Shown one piece after another: positions 7,118-15,089 of a stretch of 27,760 nt of DNA. The stretch is from assembly GCA_900763965.1 (NCBI GenBank), contig CAAFMG010000028.1, positions 1 through 27,760 on the forward strand. The letters are read 5' to 3'. The translations under genes were made by a program, and so were the position numbers. Each line of letters opens with the position of its first letter. Position 1 is the stretch's first letter. Under the pieces are notes generated by a model that saw only the letters and a program-made list of their open reading frames with translations, had not been told where the DNA came from and searched no databases. This stretch comes from an uncultured Oscillospiraceae bacterium. Lineage in GTDB: Bacteria > Bacillota > Clostridia > Oscillospirales > Oscillospiraceae.

Positions 7118-9046
7118 ATGTCTGACGAAATGAAAGTAACGCAGGAATACGGCGGCTCTCAGATCCAGGTTCTGGAGGGTCTGGAAGCCGTCCGGAAGCG
7201 GCCGGGTATGTACATTGGTTCTACCTCCTCCTCCGGCCTGCACCATCTGGTGTATGAGATCGTGGATAATTCCATTGACGAAGCGCTGGCAGGCTACTGC
7301 AAGCACATCACCGTCACCATCAACCCCGGTGATACCATCACCGTCACCGATGACGGCCGGGGCATTCCCGTGGATATCCAGCCCCAGACCGGCAAGCCAG
7401 CCCTGGAAGTTGTCTTTACCGTGCTGCACGCAGGCGGTAAATTCGGCGGCGGTGGCTATAAGGTATCCGGCGGCCTGCACGGCGTTGGCGCATCGGTGGT
7501 CAATGCCCTGAGTGAATGGTTACAGGTTCGTGTTCACAAAAACGGACAGATCTATGAAATGCGCTTTGCCAGAGGCTCCATTACCCAGGAGATGACCGTG
7601 GTGGGCAAGACCGATAAGACCGGCACCGAGGTCACCTTCAAGCCCGACCCGGAAATGTTCGATGTGCTGGTCTATGACTATGAGGTGCTTCACGAGCGTA
7701 TGCGGGAGGAAGCCTTCCTGAATGCCGGTCTGTCCATTGCCATTTCCGACAAGCGGGGCCCGGAGGAGATCTCCGAGACCATGTGCTACGAGGGCGGCAT
7801 CCGGGAATTCGCCGCCTGGTGCAACCGGAACAAGGCCCCCATCCATTCGGATATCGTCTATATGTCCGGAACCAAGGGAGATGCCTCCGCAGAGATCGCA
7901 TTGCAGTATAACGACGGCTACAATGAATTCCTGCTGTCCTTTGCCAACGATGTCCGCACCCCGGAGGGCGGTATGCATGAGACCGGCTTCCGGACGGCTC
8001 TGACCCGTGTGCTCAACGCCTACGGCGTGAAAAACGGCATCATCAAGGGCGATGACAAGGTATCCGGCGAGGACTGCCGGGAGGGCATCACCGCCATTAT
8101 TTCCGTCAAGCTGACGGATGCCCAGTTTGAGGGCCAGACCAAGGCCAAGCTGGGCAACGCCTATATCCGCACCCTGGTGGACTCCATCGTTAACGAGCAG
8201 CTGACGGAATACTTTGAGGAGCATCCCCAGACCGCCAAAATCATTCTGGACAAGGCCATGATGGCCAACAGAGCCAGAGAAGCCGCCCGGAAGGCCAGAG
8301 AGTCCATCCGCCGGAAAACCGGCTTAGAGTCCGGCCAGATGCCTGACAAGCTGCAGGACTGCAACGAGCGCAACCCGGAGCTGTGCGAGATCTACATCGT
8401 GGAGGGTGACTCTGCTGCCGGCTCTGCCATTCAGGGCAGAGACTCCCGCTTCCAGGCCATCCTTGCCATGTGGGGTAAAATGCTCAACGTGGAAAAGGCC
8501 CGTGCCGACAAGATCTATGGCAATGACAAGCTCTATCCCCTGATCGTTGCCCTGGGTGCCGGTATCGGTGAGGAATTTGACATTGACAAGCTGCGTTACC
8601 ACAAGGTCATCATCATGTCCGATGCCGACGTGGACGGTGCCCACATCCGCACCCTGCTGCTGACCTTCTTCTTCCGCTATATGCGGCCTCTGATCGAGCA
8701 TGGCTATGTCTACTCCGCCGTGCCGCCGCTGTACAAGCTGACCCGGGGCAAGAGCGTGAAGGTTGCCTACTCCGATGAGCAGCGGGATCAGGTCTCCGCT
8801 CAGATGCGGGAGAATAACTCCGGTGCCAAGGTGGATATCAGCCGGTTCAAGGGTCTGGGTGAAATGGATGCCCACGAGCTGTGGGAAACCACCATGGATC
8901 CGGAAAAGCGCACCCTGCGCCGGATCACCCTGGAGGATGCCCGCCGTGCCGACGAGATCTTTACCGTTCTCATGGGCGAGCAGGTGGAGCCCAGAAAAGA
9001 CTGGATCGAACGCAACGCCAAATACGCGGTCAATATTGATATTTAA
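7118..9046 (+). CDS. gyrB: DNA gyrase subunit B
   Basis: The ATPase subunit of DNA gyrase, which with GyrA introduces negative supercoils. The protein has 642 residues. The GHKL ATPase has YEIVDNSIDEALAG (46-59, catalytic Glu47), DDGRGIPV (78-85) and GGLHGVGASVVNALS (118-132). The transducer domain follows. The TOPRIM domain has VEGDSAAGSA and the metal-binding DADVDGAHIRTL. The segment FQAILAMWGKMLNVEKA differs from the common FQAILPLRGKILNVEKA at the Pro-Leu-Arg position, an unusual but probably lineage-typical change. An AGGAG site precedes the ATG. GyrA follows after 47 bp. Confidence 0.98.
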   Translation: MSDEMKVTQEYGGSQIQVLEGLEAVRKRPGMYIGSTSSSGLHHLVYEIVDNSIDEALAGYCKHITVTINPGDTITVTDDGRGIPVDIQPQTGKPALEVVFTVLHAGGKFGGGGYKVSGGLHGVGASVVNALSEWLQVRVHKNGQIYEMRFARGSITQEMTVVGKTDKTGTEVTFKPDPEMFDVLVYDYEVLHERMREEAFLNAGLSIAISDKRGPEEISETMCYEGGIREFAAWCNRNKAPIHSDIVYMSGTKGDASAEIALQYNDGYNEFLLSFANDVRTPEGGMHETGFRTALTRVLNAYGVKNGIIKGDDKVSGEDCREGITAIISVKLTDAQFEGQTKAKLGNAYIRTLVDSIVNEQLTEYFEEHPQTAKIILDKAMMANRAREAARKARESIRRKTGLESGQMPDKLQDCNERNPELCEIYIVEGDSAAGSAIQGRDSRFQAILAMWGKMLNVEKARADKIYGNDKLYPLIVALGAGIGEEFDIDKLRYHKVIIMSDADVDGAHIRTLLLTFFFRYMRPLIEHGYVYSAVPPLYKLTRGKSVKVAYSDEQRDQVSAQMRENNSGAKVDISRFKGLGEMDAHELWETTMDPEKRTLRRITLEDARRADEIFTVLMGEQVEPRKDWIERNAKYAVNIDI

Positions 9047-9093
9047 GCAGTCGCCCTTGCCAAGGGAGATTCCAAAAGGAGGTACCCTTTTTT

Positions 9094-11595
9094 ATGGCGC
9101 ATAACAGAAGCTATAAGCCCGAGGATATCCGTTTCCCCGACCAGGTGATTACTCAGTCCAACCTGGTGGACGAAATGGAGAAATCCTATATTGAATATGC
9201 CATGTCCGTCATTGTGGGCCGTGCCCTGCCTGACGTGCGTGACGGTTTGAAGCCCGTTCACCGCCGGATCCTTTACACCATGTATGAATCCGGTCTGACA
9301 TCCGACAAGCCCTTTAAGAAGTCTGCCACCTGTGTCGGTGACGTTCTGGGTAAATACCACCCCCATGGTGACGCCTCCGTTTACGATGCCATGGTGCGTC
9401 TGGCCCAGGACTTCTCCATGCGTTATATGTTGGTGGACGGCCACGGCAACTTCGGCTCCGTGGACGGCGACCCTGCCGCTGCCTACCGTTACACCGAGGC
9501 CAGACTCAGCAAGCTTTCCAACGAAATGCTCCGGGACATCGACAAGGACACTGTCAACTGGGATCCCAACTTCGATGAAAGCCGGAAAGAGCCCCGGGTG
9601 CTGCCCAGCCGCTTCCCCAACCTGCTGGTCAACGGCTCCTCCGGCATCGCCGTGGGCATGGCCACAAACATCCCGCCCCACAATCTGACGGAGGTCATTG
9701 ATGCCTGCGTCTGTGTGCTGGATGACCCGGAGGCCACCCTGCCGGATCTGATGGAGCACATCACCGGCCCGGACTTCCCCACCGGCGGCATCATCATGGG
9801 CCGCAGCGGCATCCGCGCCGCCTACGCCACCGGCCGCGGCAAGGTGGTGGTGCGGGCCAGAACGGAATTCGAGGAATTCGGCAAGGACCGGATGCGGATC
9901 ATCGTTTCGGAGCTGCCCTATCAGGTCAACAAGCGCCAGCTCATCAAGAACATTGCCGAGCAGGTCAAGGACAAGCGCCTGGACGGCATTTCCGACCTGC
10001 GGGACGAGTCCGACCGCAACGGTATGCGGATGGTCATCGAGCTGAAAAAGGATGCCAACCCCCAGGTGGTGCTGAACAACCTCTTTAAGCAGACCGCTTT
10101 GCAGTCCAGCTTCGGCATTATCATGCTGGCACTGGTGGACGATCAGAAGCAGCCCCGGATCCTGTCCCTGCGGCAGATCATTGACGAGTATCTGGCCCAC
10201 CAGAAGGAAGTTCTGACCCGGCGGACGGAGTACGACCTGCGCAAGGCAAAGGAGCGGGCGCACCTGTTGGAGGGTCTGCTCATCGCCCAGGACAACATTG
10301 ACGAGGTCATCCATATCATCCGCTCTGCCTATGATGATGCCAAGCAGAAGCTGATGGAGCGCTTCGGTCTGGATGATGTTCAGGCACAGGCCATTCTGGA
10401 TATGCGTCTGAAGGCGCTGCAGGGCCTGGATCGGGAGAAACTCCAGAATGAGTATAATGAGCTTATGGAGCGGATCCGGTACTACCAGGAGCTTCTGGCG
10501 GATCCTGCCAAGATGGCTGCCCTGCTCCGGGAGGAGCTGATTGCCATCCGGGACAAGTTCGGTGACAAGCGCAAAACCGAGATCCAGGAGATCGAGGACG
10601 AGCTGGACATTGAGGATCTCATTGAGGAGGAGACCTGCGCCTTCACCCTGTCCAGCCAGGGCTACGTCAAGCGGATGCCCGTGGACACCTACCGCACCCA
10701 GAGCCGGGGCGGCAGAGGCGTCAACGCCCAGAACCTCAAGGAGGAGGACTTTGTCAAGTCCATGATCATTGCCTCCACCCACGATCATATGCTGTTCTTC
10801 ACCGACCAGGGCCGGGTGCACCACCGCAAGGGCTACCAGATTCCCGAGGCCGGCCGTACCGCCCGGGGCACTGCCATTGTCAACGTGCTGCCTCTGGATC
10901 CGGGAGAAAGCGTCACCGCCGTGGTCACCACCAGAGAGTTTAACGATGACGAGTACCTGATGATGGTCACCCGCCTGGGCACCGTGAAGCGGATCCCCTT
11001 CATTGCCCTGAAGACCAACCGCAAGGGCGGCATCCGGGCACTGACCCTCAACGAGGGGGATCATCTGATCAATGTCATCCGCACCGAAGGAAACGACAAT
11101 ATCCTGCTGGCTACGGCTCAGGGCATGGCTATCTGCTTCAATGAAAACGATGTGCGTCCCATGGGCCGGGATGCCGCCGGTGTCCGGGGCATTTCCCTCA
11201 GCGACGGGGACTATGTGGTGGGCGCAGAGAAGGCCGAGGAGGGCAAGACCCTGCTGACCGTCACGGAAAACGGCTACGGCAAGCGCACCGAGCTGTCGGA
11301 ATACCTGCGTACCGGCCCCAACGGAGAAAAGCAGGCCCAGAGCCGGGGGGGCAAGGGTCTGAAGAACTACAACATCACCCCCAAGACCGGTCTGGTGGCC
11401 GGCTGCCGTGTGGTGGGAGAGACCGACGATGTGATGCTCATCGAAAACGGCGGCGTCATCATCCGCACCCCCGCCGCCTCCATCAACGTCTACAAGCGGG
11501 ACGTGATGGGCGTGATCGTCATGCGGGTGGAGGAAGGCAATAAGGTTGTCTCCCTGGAGCGTGTGGAAGCCATTGAGGAAGAAGATCCGGCGTGA
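9094..11595 (+). CDS. gyrA: DNA gyrase subunit A
   Basis: The breakage-reunion subunit of gyrase. The protein has 833 residues, full length. The catalytic tyrosine is Tyr133 in AAAYRYTEARLS (128-139). The quinolone region reads HPHGDASVYDAMV (90-102), so the residue equivalent to E. coli Ser83 is Ala94, while the Asp87 equivalent (Asp98) is kept. The C-terminal beta-pinwheel carries the GyrA-box form QSRGGRG and a second QSRGGKG, supporting gyrase rather than topoisomerase IV. The last residues are acidic (EAIEEEDPA). An AAAAGGAGGT site precedes the ATG, and the stop overlaps the rnhA GTG by 4 nt. Confidence 0.98.
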   Translation: MAHNRSYKPEDIRFPDQVITQSNLVDEMEKSYIEYAMSVIVGRALPDVRDGLKPVHRRILYTMYESGLTSDKPFKKSATCVGDVLGKYHPHGDASVYDAMVRLAQDFSMRYMLVDGHGNFGSVDGDPAAAYRYTEARLSKLSNEMLRDIDKDTVNWDPNFDESRKEPRVLPSRFPNLLVNGSSGIAVGMATNIPPHNLTEVIDACVCVLDDPEATLPDLMEHITGPDFPTGGIIMGRSGIRAAYATGRGKVVVRARTEFEEFGKDRMRIIVSELPYQVNKRQLIKNIAEQVKDKRLDGISDLRDESDRNGMRMVIELKKDANPQVVLNNLFKQTALQSSFGIIMLALVDDQKQPRILSLRQIIDEYLAHQKEVLTRRTEYDLRKAKERAHLLEGLLIAQDNIDEVIHIIRSAYDDAKQKLMERFGLDDVQAQAILDMRLKALQGLDREKLQNEYNELMERIRYYQELLADPAKMAALLREELIAIRDKFGDKRKTEIQEIEDELDIEDLIEEETCAFTLSSQGYVKRMPVDTYRTQSRGGRGVNAQNLKEEDFVKSMIIASTHDHMLFFTDQGRVHHRKGYQIPEAGRTARGTAIVNVLPLDPGESVTAVVTTREFNDDEYLMMVTRLGTVKRIPFIALKTNRKGGIRALTLNEGDHLINVIRTEGNDNILLATAQGMAICFNENDVRPMGRDAAGVRGISLSDGDYVVGAEKAEEGKTLLTVTENGYGKRTELSEYLRTGPNGEKQAQSRGGKGLKNYNITPKTGLVAGCRVVGETDDVMLIENGGVIIRTPAASINVYKRDVMGVIVMRVEEGNKVVSLERVEAIEEEDPA

Positions 11596-12035
11596 AAACA
11601 GTAACACTTTACACAGACGGTGCCTGCTCCGGCAACCCCGGCCCCGGCGGCTGGGGTGCCATCCTGGAGTACATGGGCATTGAAAAGGAGCTGTCCGGAG
11701 GGGAGGACAACACCACCAACAACCGCATGGAGCTGACGGCGGTGATCCGGGGACTTCAGGCACTGAAGGAGCCCTGCGTGGTGGAGCTCTATTCCGACTC
11801 CAAGTATGTCATTGATGCCCTGGAAAAGGGCTGGGCCTGGGGCTGGAAAAAGCGGGGCTGGATCAAATCCGACAAAAAGCCTGCCCTGAACCCGGATCTG
11901 TGGGAGCAGCTGCTGGCCCTGACCCAGAAGCATGAGGTGAATTACCACTGGGTAAAGGGCCACGCGGAAAACCCCAAAAACAACCGCTGCGACGAGCTGG
12001 CGGTGGCCCAGTGGAAAAAGCGGAAGGGGATGTAG
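11592..12035 (+). CDS. rnhA: Ribonuclease HI
   Basis: Cleaves the RNA strand of RNA-DNA hybrids, acting on R-loops and primers. The protein has 147 residues with the full catalytic set: Asp9 (YTDGACSGNPG), Glu47 (NNRMELTA), Asp69 (LYSDSKYV), Asp134 (NRCDELA) and the loop His124 (VKGHAE). Translation starts at GTG, overlapping the gyrA stop as GTGA, so it is probably coupled to gyrA. Placement directly behind gyrase is functionally sensible, since both enzymes limit R-loop build-up, but that link is inference. The DUF370 gene follows after 1 bp. Confidence 0.97.
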   Translation: MKTVTLYTDGACSGNPGPGGWGAILEYMGIEKELSGGEDNTTNNRMELTAVIRGLQALKEPCVVELYSDSKYVIDALEKGWAWGWKKRGWIKSDKKPALNPDLWEQLLALTQKHEVNYHWVKGHAENPKNNRCDELAVAQWKKRKGM

Positions 12036-12036
12036 C

Positions 12037-12279
12037 ATGTATCTGTCCATCGGCAATGATATGGCCGTGCGGGATGGGAACATCATCGGCATTTTCGACC
12101 TGGACAATACCTCCACCTCCAAGCGCACCCGGGCCTTTCTGGATGCGGCAGAACGGGAGGGCGAGGTAGTCCCCTGTGACGATCTGCCCAAATCCTTCGT
12201 CCTGACCAGCGAATACGGCTTTCACCGGGTTCATTTGACGGCGCTCAGTGCAGCCACCCTGGAGAAACGACTGAAATAA
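12037..12279 (+). CDS. remB: DUF370 protein, RemB/YaaB-like
   Basis: An 80-residue protein of the DUF370 family, whose B. subtilis members RemA and RemB (YaaB) affect biofilm matrix genes. The sequence MYLSIGNDMAVRDGNIIGIFDLDNT, then VVPCDDLPKSFVLTSEYGFH and LSAATLEKR, follows the RemB pattern along its whole length. RemA is a DNA-binding ring-forming regulator; the function of RemB is less clear. In most Firmicutes the gene sits between recF and gyrB. Here it lies after gyrA-rnhA, one base past the rnhA stop. A hairpin follows. The symbol rests on the family resemblance. Confidence 0.85.
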   Translation: MYLSIGNDMAVRDGNIIGIFDLDNTSTSKRTRAFLDAAEREGEVVPCDDLPKSFVLTSEYGFHRVHLTALSAATLEKRLK

Positions 12280-12290
12280 AATCGTTTTAT

Positions 12291-12323
12291 AACGGCAGAG
12301 TCCCAATACAGGACTCTGCCGTT
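12291..12323 (+). terminator. Hairpin terminator after the dnaA-to-remB gene run
   Basis: AACGGCAGAGTC (12291-12302) and GACTCTGCCGTT (12312-12323) form a perfect 12-bp stem with a 9-nt loop, 11 bp after the remB stop. The tail GCTTCAT is poor in T, so it may be a factor-aided terminator or an mRNA 3'-end stabiliser. Confidence 0.6.
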
Positions 12324-12660
12324 GCTTCATAGGTATGAGATCTTCAAGACAAGACGATTTATGGGTCAATAAAAATATCCACAGATGTGTGCAGGATTGT
12401 GGACAAAAAATTGTGCAGGAAGGCAAATGACACTGCCCTTCCCTTTGAAAGGAAGAATACTTCTGAATATTTTTACAGTGTTTAATACATTTTTAATAGT
12501 TATCCCCTTTTTTTCTTCATAATTCAGGATTATAATACAAACAGAAAGTAACGACTGCCCTTGCGGCAAGCGATAAAAATAATTGTTTCTTCTTTTTCAT
12601 TTTTTCCTTTCCTCTTATTTATTGCAAAAACCTCGGCGAAAAGCCGCGTGTTTTGCATTT
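12324..12660. other. AT-rich convergent intergenic stretch with DnaA-box-like sites
   Basis: This lies between the remB hairpin and the capA terminator. ATATCCACA (12375-12383) and TGTGGACAA (12398-12406) each differ by one base from the DnaA box and face each other. From about 12460 the sequence becomes strongly AT-rich and includes a palindromic ATTATAAT (12529-12536), which could read as a -10 element on either strand, but no good -35 element was found. A GCAAAA...TTTTGC hairpin with an inner CGGC/GCCG stem spans 12633-12656. No credible gene and no known structured RNA was recognised. Confidence 0.4.
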
Positions 12661-12663
12661 TCT

Positions 12664-12720
12664 CAAAAAGCGCCGATCCCAGTTTGCCTGCCGGAGAGCC
12701 GGGGCAGTGTGGGATCGGCG
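12664..12720 (-). terminator. Terminator of capA
   Basis: CGCCGATCCCA (12671-12681) and TGGGATCGGCG (12710-12720) form a perfect 11-bp stem. The 28-nt loop can itself fold through TGCC/GGCA and CCGG/CCGG pairs. On the minus strand the stem is followed by CTTTTTGAG. It begins 15 bp after the capA stop. On the plus strand TGTTTGCTTTTT follows, so it may work in both directions for the convergent genes. Confidence 0.65.
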
Positions 12721-12735
12721 TGTTTGCTTTTTACC

Positions 12736-14064
12736 TTACGAGGATGTTTTCTCACCGCGGATACGGGCGGCGATTCGGGTCATGGCGTACTGCATATCCT
12801 TGTAGCAGGCCGTAGTGATGCTGTCTACAAAGTTGTTTTCGTAGGCATACATGGCCTGACTGATCCGCACCACCCGGCGGTCGCCGTCGGCGCAGTCCGA
12901 TTCCTTCAGGGTGTAGATGGGGGTGAAGGAGAAATCCGTTACCCGGGTCTGACCGGACTGGTTGTCCTTGGTGATGGCGATATCCAGAATGATGGAGTAG
13001 TTACTGCCGCCTGCGGTGGCATCGCCGAAGAAATCGCCAAGAGAGTAGGCAATCAAGGTACCGGCTGCCTTGTCATGCTCGATCTTGTGCAGACGATGGG
13101 GGTGGCTGCCGATGATCACCTGGACACCCTGCTTTTTCATCAGCTTGACGATTTCTTCCTGGGTGTCGCTGATGGTATCGGTGCCCTCACTGCCCCAGTG
13201 AAGCAGGGCAATGGTGATATCCGGCTTTTCGGCGGCTACATTCTTCAAAATTTTGGTGATGCCTTCCTTGTTCACCTTTTTATAGGTGCTGTCGTAGTCC
13301 TCATAGAGAATGTTGACACAGTCCTCACTGCCGGAGGGCAGACCCATGCCGCTCAGGCCCTTGGTAAAGGCCACGAAGGCAATTTTGATGCCCTTGGCCT
13401 CACAGATGGTGTAGCCCTTGGCACGCTGGAAGTCCTGCTTGGTGGCGTAGGCACCCACCGGCTCCATGCCGGAATTGGCAATGGCTTGCAGGGTGCTGTT
13501 CAGACCGATCAGGCCGTTGTTGATGGAGCAGGAATTGGCCATCTGGATCAGATCCACACCGGCATTGCGCAAAGCGGTGAGGATCTCCGTGGGGGCGGAG
13601 GTGCGCTCCGTGCCGTAGGGCTCGCCGACAATGTTGCCCTCCAGATTCAGTACCGTCAAATCGGCCTCGGACAGGGTGGGCAGTACGTCCATAAAGGGAC
13701 GGATAAATTCATAGCCGGTGATGGTCAGGCCGGATTTTACCACGCTGTCGGTGATGTTCAGGTCACCGGCGGCCCGGATGTGGATGGTGGTGGTCTGCTC
13801 CGACCAGGCCTTGGGCTGGGTCTCGGTGGGTGCGGTGGTGCTGGAGGGCATGGTCACCAGATTGCTCTGGGTCTCCGCCTCCGGGGAAGCTTCCCCAGGG
13901 GCATTCTTCCGGGCCATCCAAAAAAGACCCACCGCACAGATCACGGCAATTACCCCGGCAGCCACCAGCCCGGCCCGCAGCCGCCGCTGTTCGGCTTCCC
14001 GCTTTTTTCGCATTTCATCCCGCCGCTGACGGCGTTTGTTCAGTTCGTCATCCTGGGGGGTCAT
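12736..14064 (-). CDS. CapA family protein with altered metal-site motif
   Basis: A 442-residue membrane-anchored protein with a basic N-terminus, one membrane segment (about 31-50, AGLVAAGVIAVICAVGLFWM) and a Thr/Pro/Glu-rich linker (54-92). The extracellular PGA_cap (CapA) domain belongs to the calcineurin-like phosphoesterase fold. CapA proteins take part in poly-gamma-glutamate or other capsule processes, but no cap operon is nearby, so the role is open. Visible motifs are AAGD (98-101), NLEG (140-143), LLHWGSEG (287-294), GSHPH (319-323) and SLGDFFG (341-347). The usual NNHxxD motif reads NSCSIN (177-182), losing the His and Asp metal ligands. It has its own promoter and terminator and an AGGAG site, so it is probably monocistronic. 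Confidence 0.82.
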   Translation of the reverse strand: MTPQDDELNKRRQRRDEMRKKREAEQRRLRAGLVAAGVIAVICAVGLFWMARKNAPGEASPEAETQSNLVTMPSSTTAPTETQPKAWSEQTTTIHIRAAGDLNITDSVVKSGLTITGYEFIRPFMDVLPTLSEADLTVLNLEGNIVGEPYGTERTSAPTEILTALRNAGVDLIQMANSCSINNGLIGLNSTLQAIANSGMEPVGAYATKQDFQRAKGYTICEAKGIKIAFVAFTKGLSGMGLPSGSEDCVNILYEDYDSTYKKVNKEGITKILKNVAAEKPDITIALLHWGSEGTDTISDTQEEIVKLMKKQGVQVIIGSHPHRLHKIEHDKAAGTLIAYSLGDFFGDATAGGSNYSIILDIAITKDNQSGQTRVTDFSFTPIYTLKESDCADGDRRVVRISQAMYAYENNFVDSITTACYKDMQYAMTRIAARIRGEKTSS

Positions 14065-14164
14065 GGCGATTCTCCTTTTCTATGGCTGCACCACGCAATT
14101 TGGCAAAAGGTCTGCTGAGACTGGCAGACACAATTGTGGGGTGTACCCTATGTCTTTGGATGGT

Positions 14165-14193
14165 ATTATATCCTATTTTTCGATGCAAAACAA
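14165..14193 (-). promoter_or_regulatory. capA promoter (sigma-A type)
   Basis: On the minus strand TTGTTT (14188-14193) and TATAAT (14165-14170) are spaced by 17 bp. The promoter lies just after the ribF stop, about 100 bp before capA. The leader it would produce contains a GTCTGC/GCAGAC hairpin (14110-14129). Confidence 0.75.
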
Positions 14194-14199
14194 GAGAAA

Positions 14200-15087
14200 T
14201 TATGTGAACGCTCTTTGAATGAGGCTTCGGGTCTGCTCTGCATTGCGGCGAATTTCGGCCTGGAGGGCGGAAAGACTTTCAAATTTCTGTTCTCCCCGGA
14301 GGAAACGATAGAATTCCAGGGTGATCTGCCGGCCGTAGAGGTTTCCGGTGTAGTCCAGGATCCAGGCCTCCACGGTGATGCCGGTGCCCCCTACAGTGGG
14401 CCGGGTGCCGATGTTGGTGACGGCAGGATAGGATTCCCCATCCACCGTGACCCGGCAGGCGTACACGCCGAATTTGGGAACGGCCAGCCCTTGGGGAAGG
14501 TGGAGATTGGCAGTGGGAATGCCCAGGGTTCTGCCCAGCTGCTGTCCGTGGACAACAACACCGGTGAGGGTGTAGGGGTGACCCAGAAATTTGACAGCCG
14601 TCGCCATGTCCCCGGTCTCGATCTGGCGGCGGATATAGGTGCTGGAAATGCGGATGCCGTCCACACTCTGCTCCGGCACGATGACACAGGGCAGGCCCCG
14701 GCTTTTGGCAAAGTCAGCCAGCTTATCCGGGGTTCCCAGCCCTCCATCGCCAAAGGTAAAATCGTCTCCGCAGACAAAGCCTGCCGCCCCTTCCCGGATC
14801 AGCTCCTCCAAAAAGGTTTCCCAGGGGGTTGCCAGGTTTTCCCGGGTGGCCGGGATGACCTTGATCGTTTCCATGCCGTAGTGCCGCATCCAGGTTTCCC
14901 GGTCGGGAATGGAGCTGATGAGGACGGTGGGGGTATGGGAAAAGACGGATTTGGGATGGCGGTCAAAGGTAATGGCAGCGGCGGCACAGCCCTGTACCTG
15001 GGCCAGGGAAACCGCCTGGGCCAAAAGGGCCTGATGCCCCAGATGAACCCCATCAAAGAATCCCAGGGCATAGATGTATCTTGTCAT
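14200..15087 (-). CDS. ribF: Bifunctional riboflavin kinase/FMN adenylyltransferase
   Basis: Phosphorylates riboflavin to FMN and adenylates FMN to FAD. The protein has 295 residues. The N-terminal adenylyltransferase has GFFDGVHLGH (9-18), FDRHPKSVF and SSTYIRRQI; the C-terminal flavokinase has LGIPTANLHLP. The start codon lies 2 bp after the truB stop, consistent with coupling and with the common rbfA-nrnA-truB-ribF order. No FMN riboswitch lies upstream. The rpsO gene that often follows in Firmicutes is absent; capA follows instead. Confidence 0.96.
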   Translation of the reverse strand: MTRYIYALGFFDGVHLGHQALLAQAVSLAQVQGCAAAAITFDRHPKSVFSHTPTVLISSIPDRETWMRHYGMETIKVIPATRENLATPWETFLEELIREGAAGFVCGDDFTFGDGGLGTPDKLADFAKSRGLPCVIVPEQSVDGIRISSTYIRRQIETGDMATAVKFLGHPYTLTGVVVHGQQLGRTLGIPTANLHLPQGLAVPKFGVYACRVTVDGESYPAVTNIGTRPTVGGTGITVEAWILDYTGNLYGRQITLEFYRFLRGEQKFESLSALQAEIRRNAEQTRSLIQRAFT

Positions 15088-15089
15088 AG

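Noticed and set aside
12366..12569. 67-codon minus-strand frame in the convergent intergenic region
   Set aside because: It starts at TTG without a ribosome binding site, lies in AT-rich sequence with terminators, and matches no family I know.
12537..12735. A 6S or other known small RNA
   Set aside because: A TATAAT and a downstream terminator frame an interval of about 190 nt, but there is no good -35 element and I could not fold it into a 6S-like rod or match SRP, tmRNA or RNase P signatures. Kept only as an open question in the convergent-region finding.
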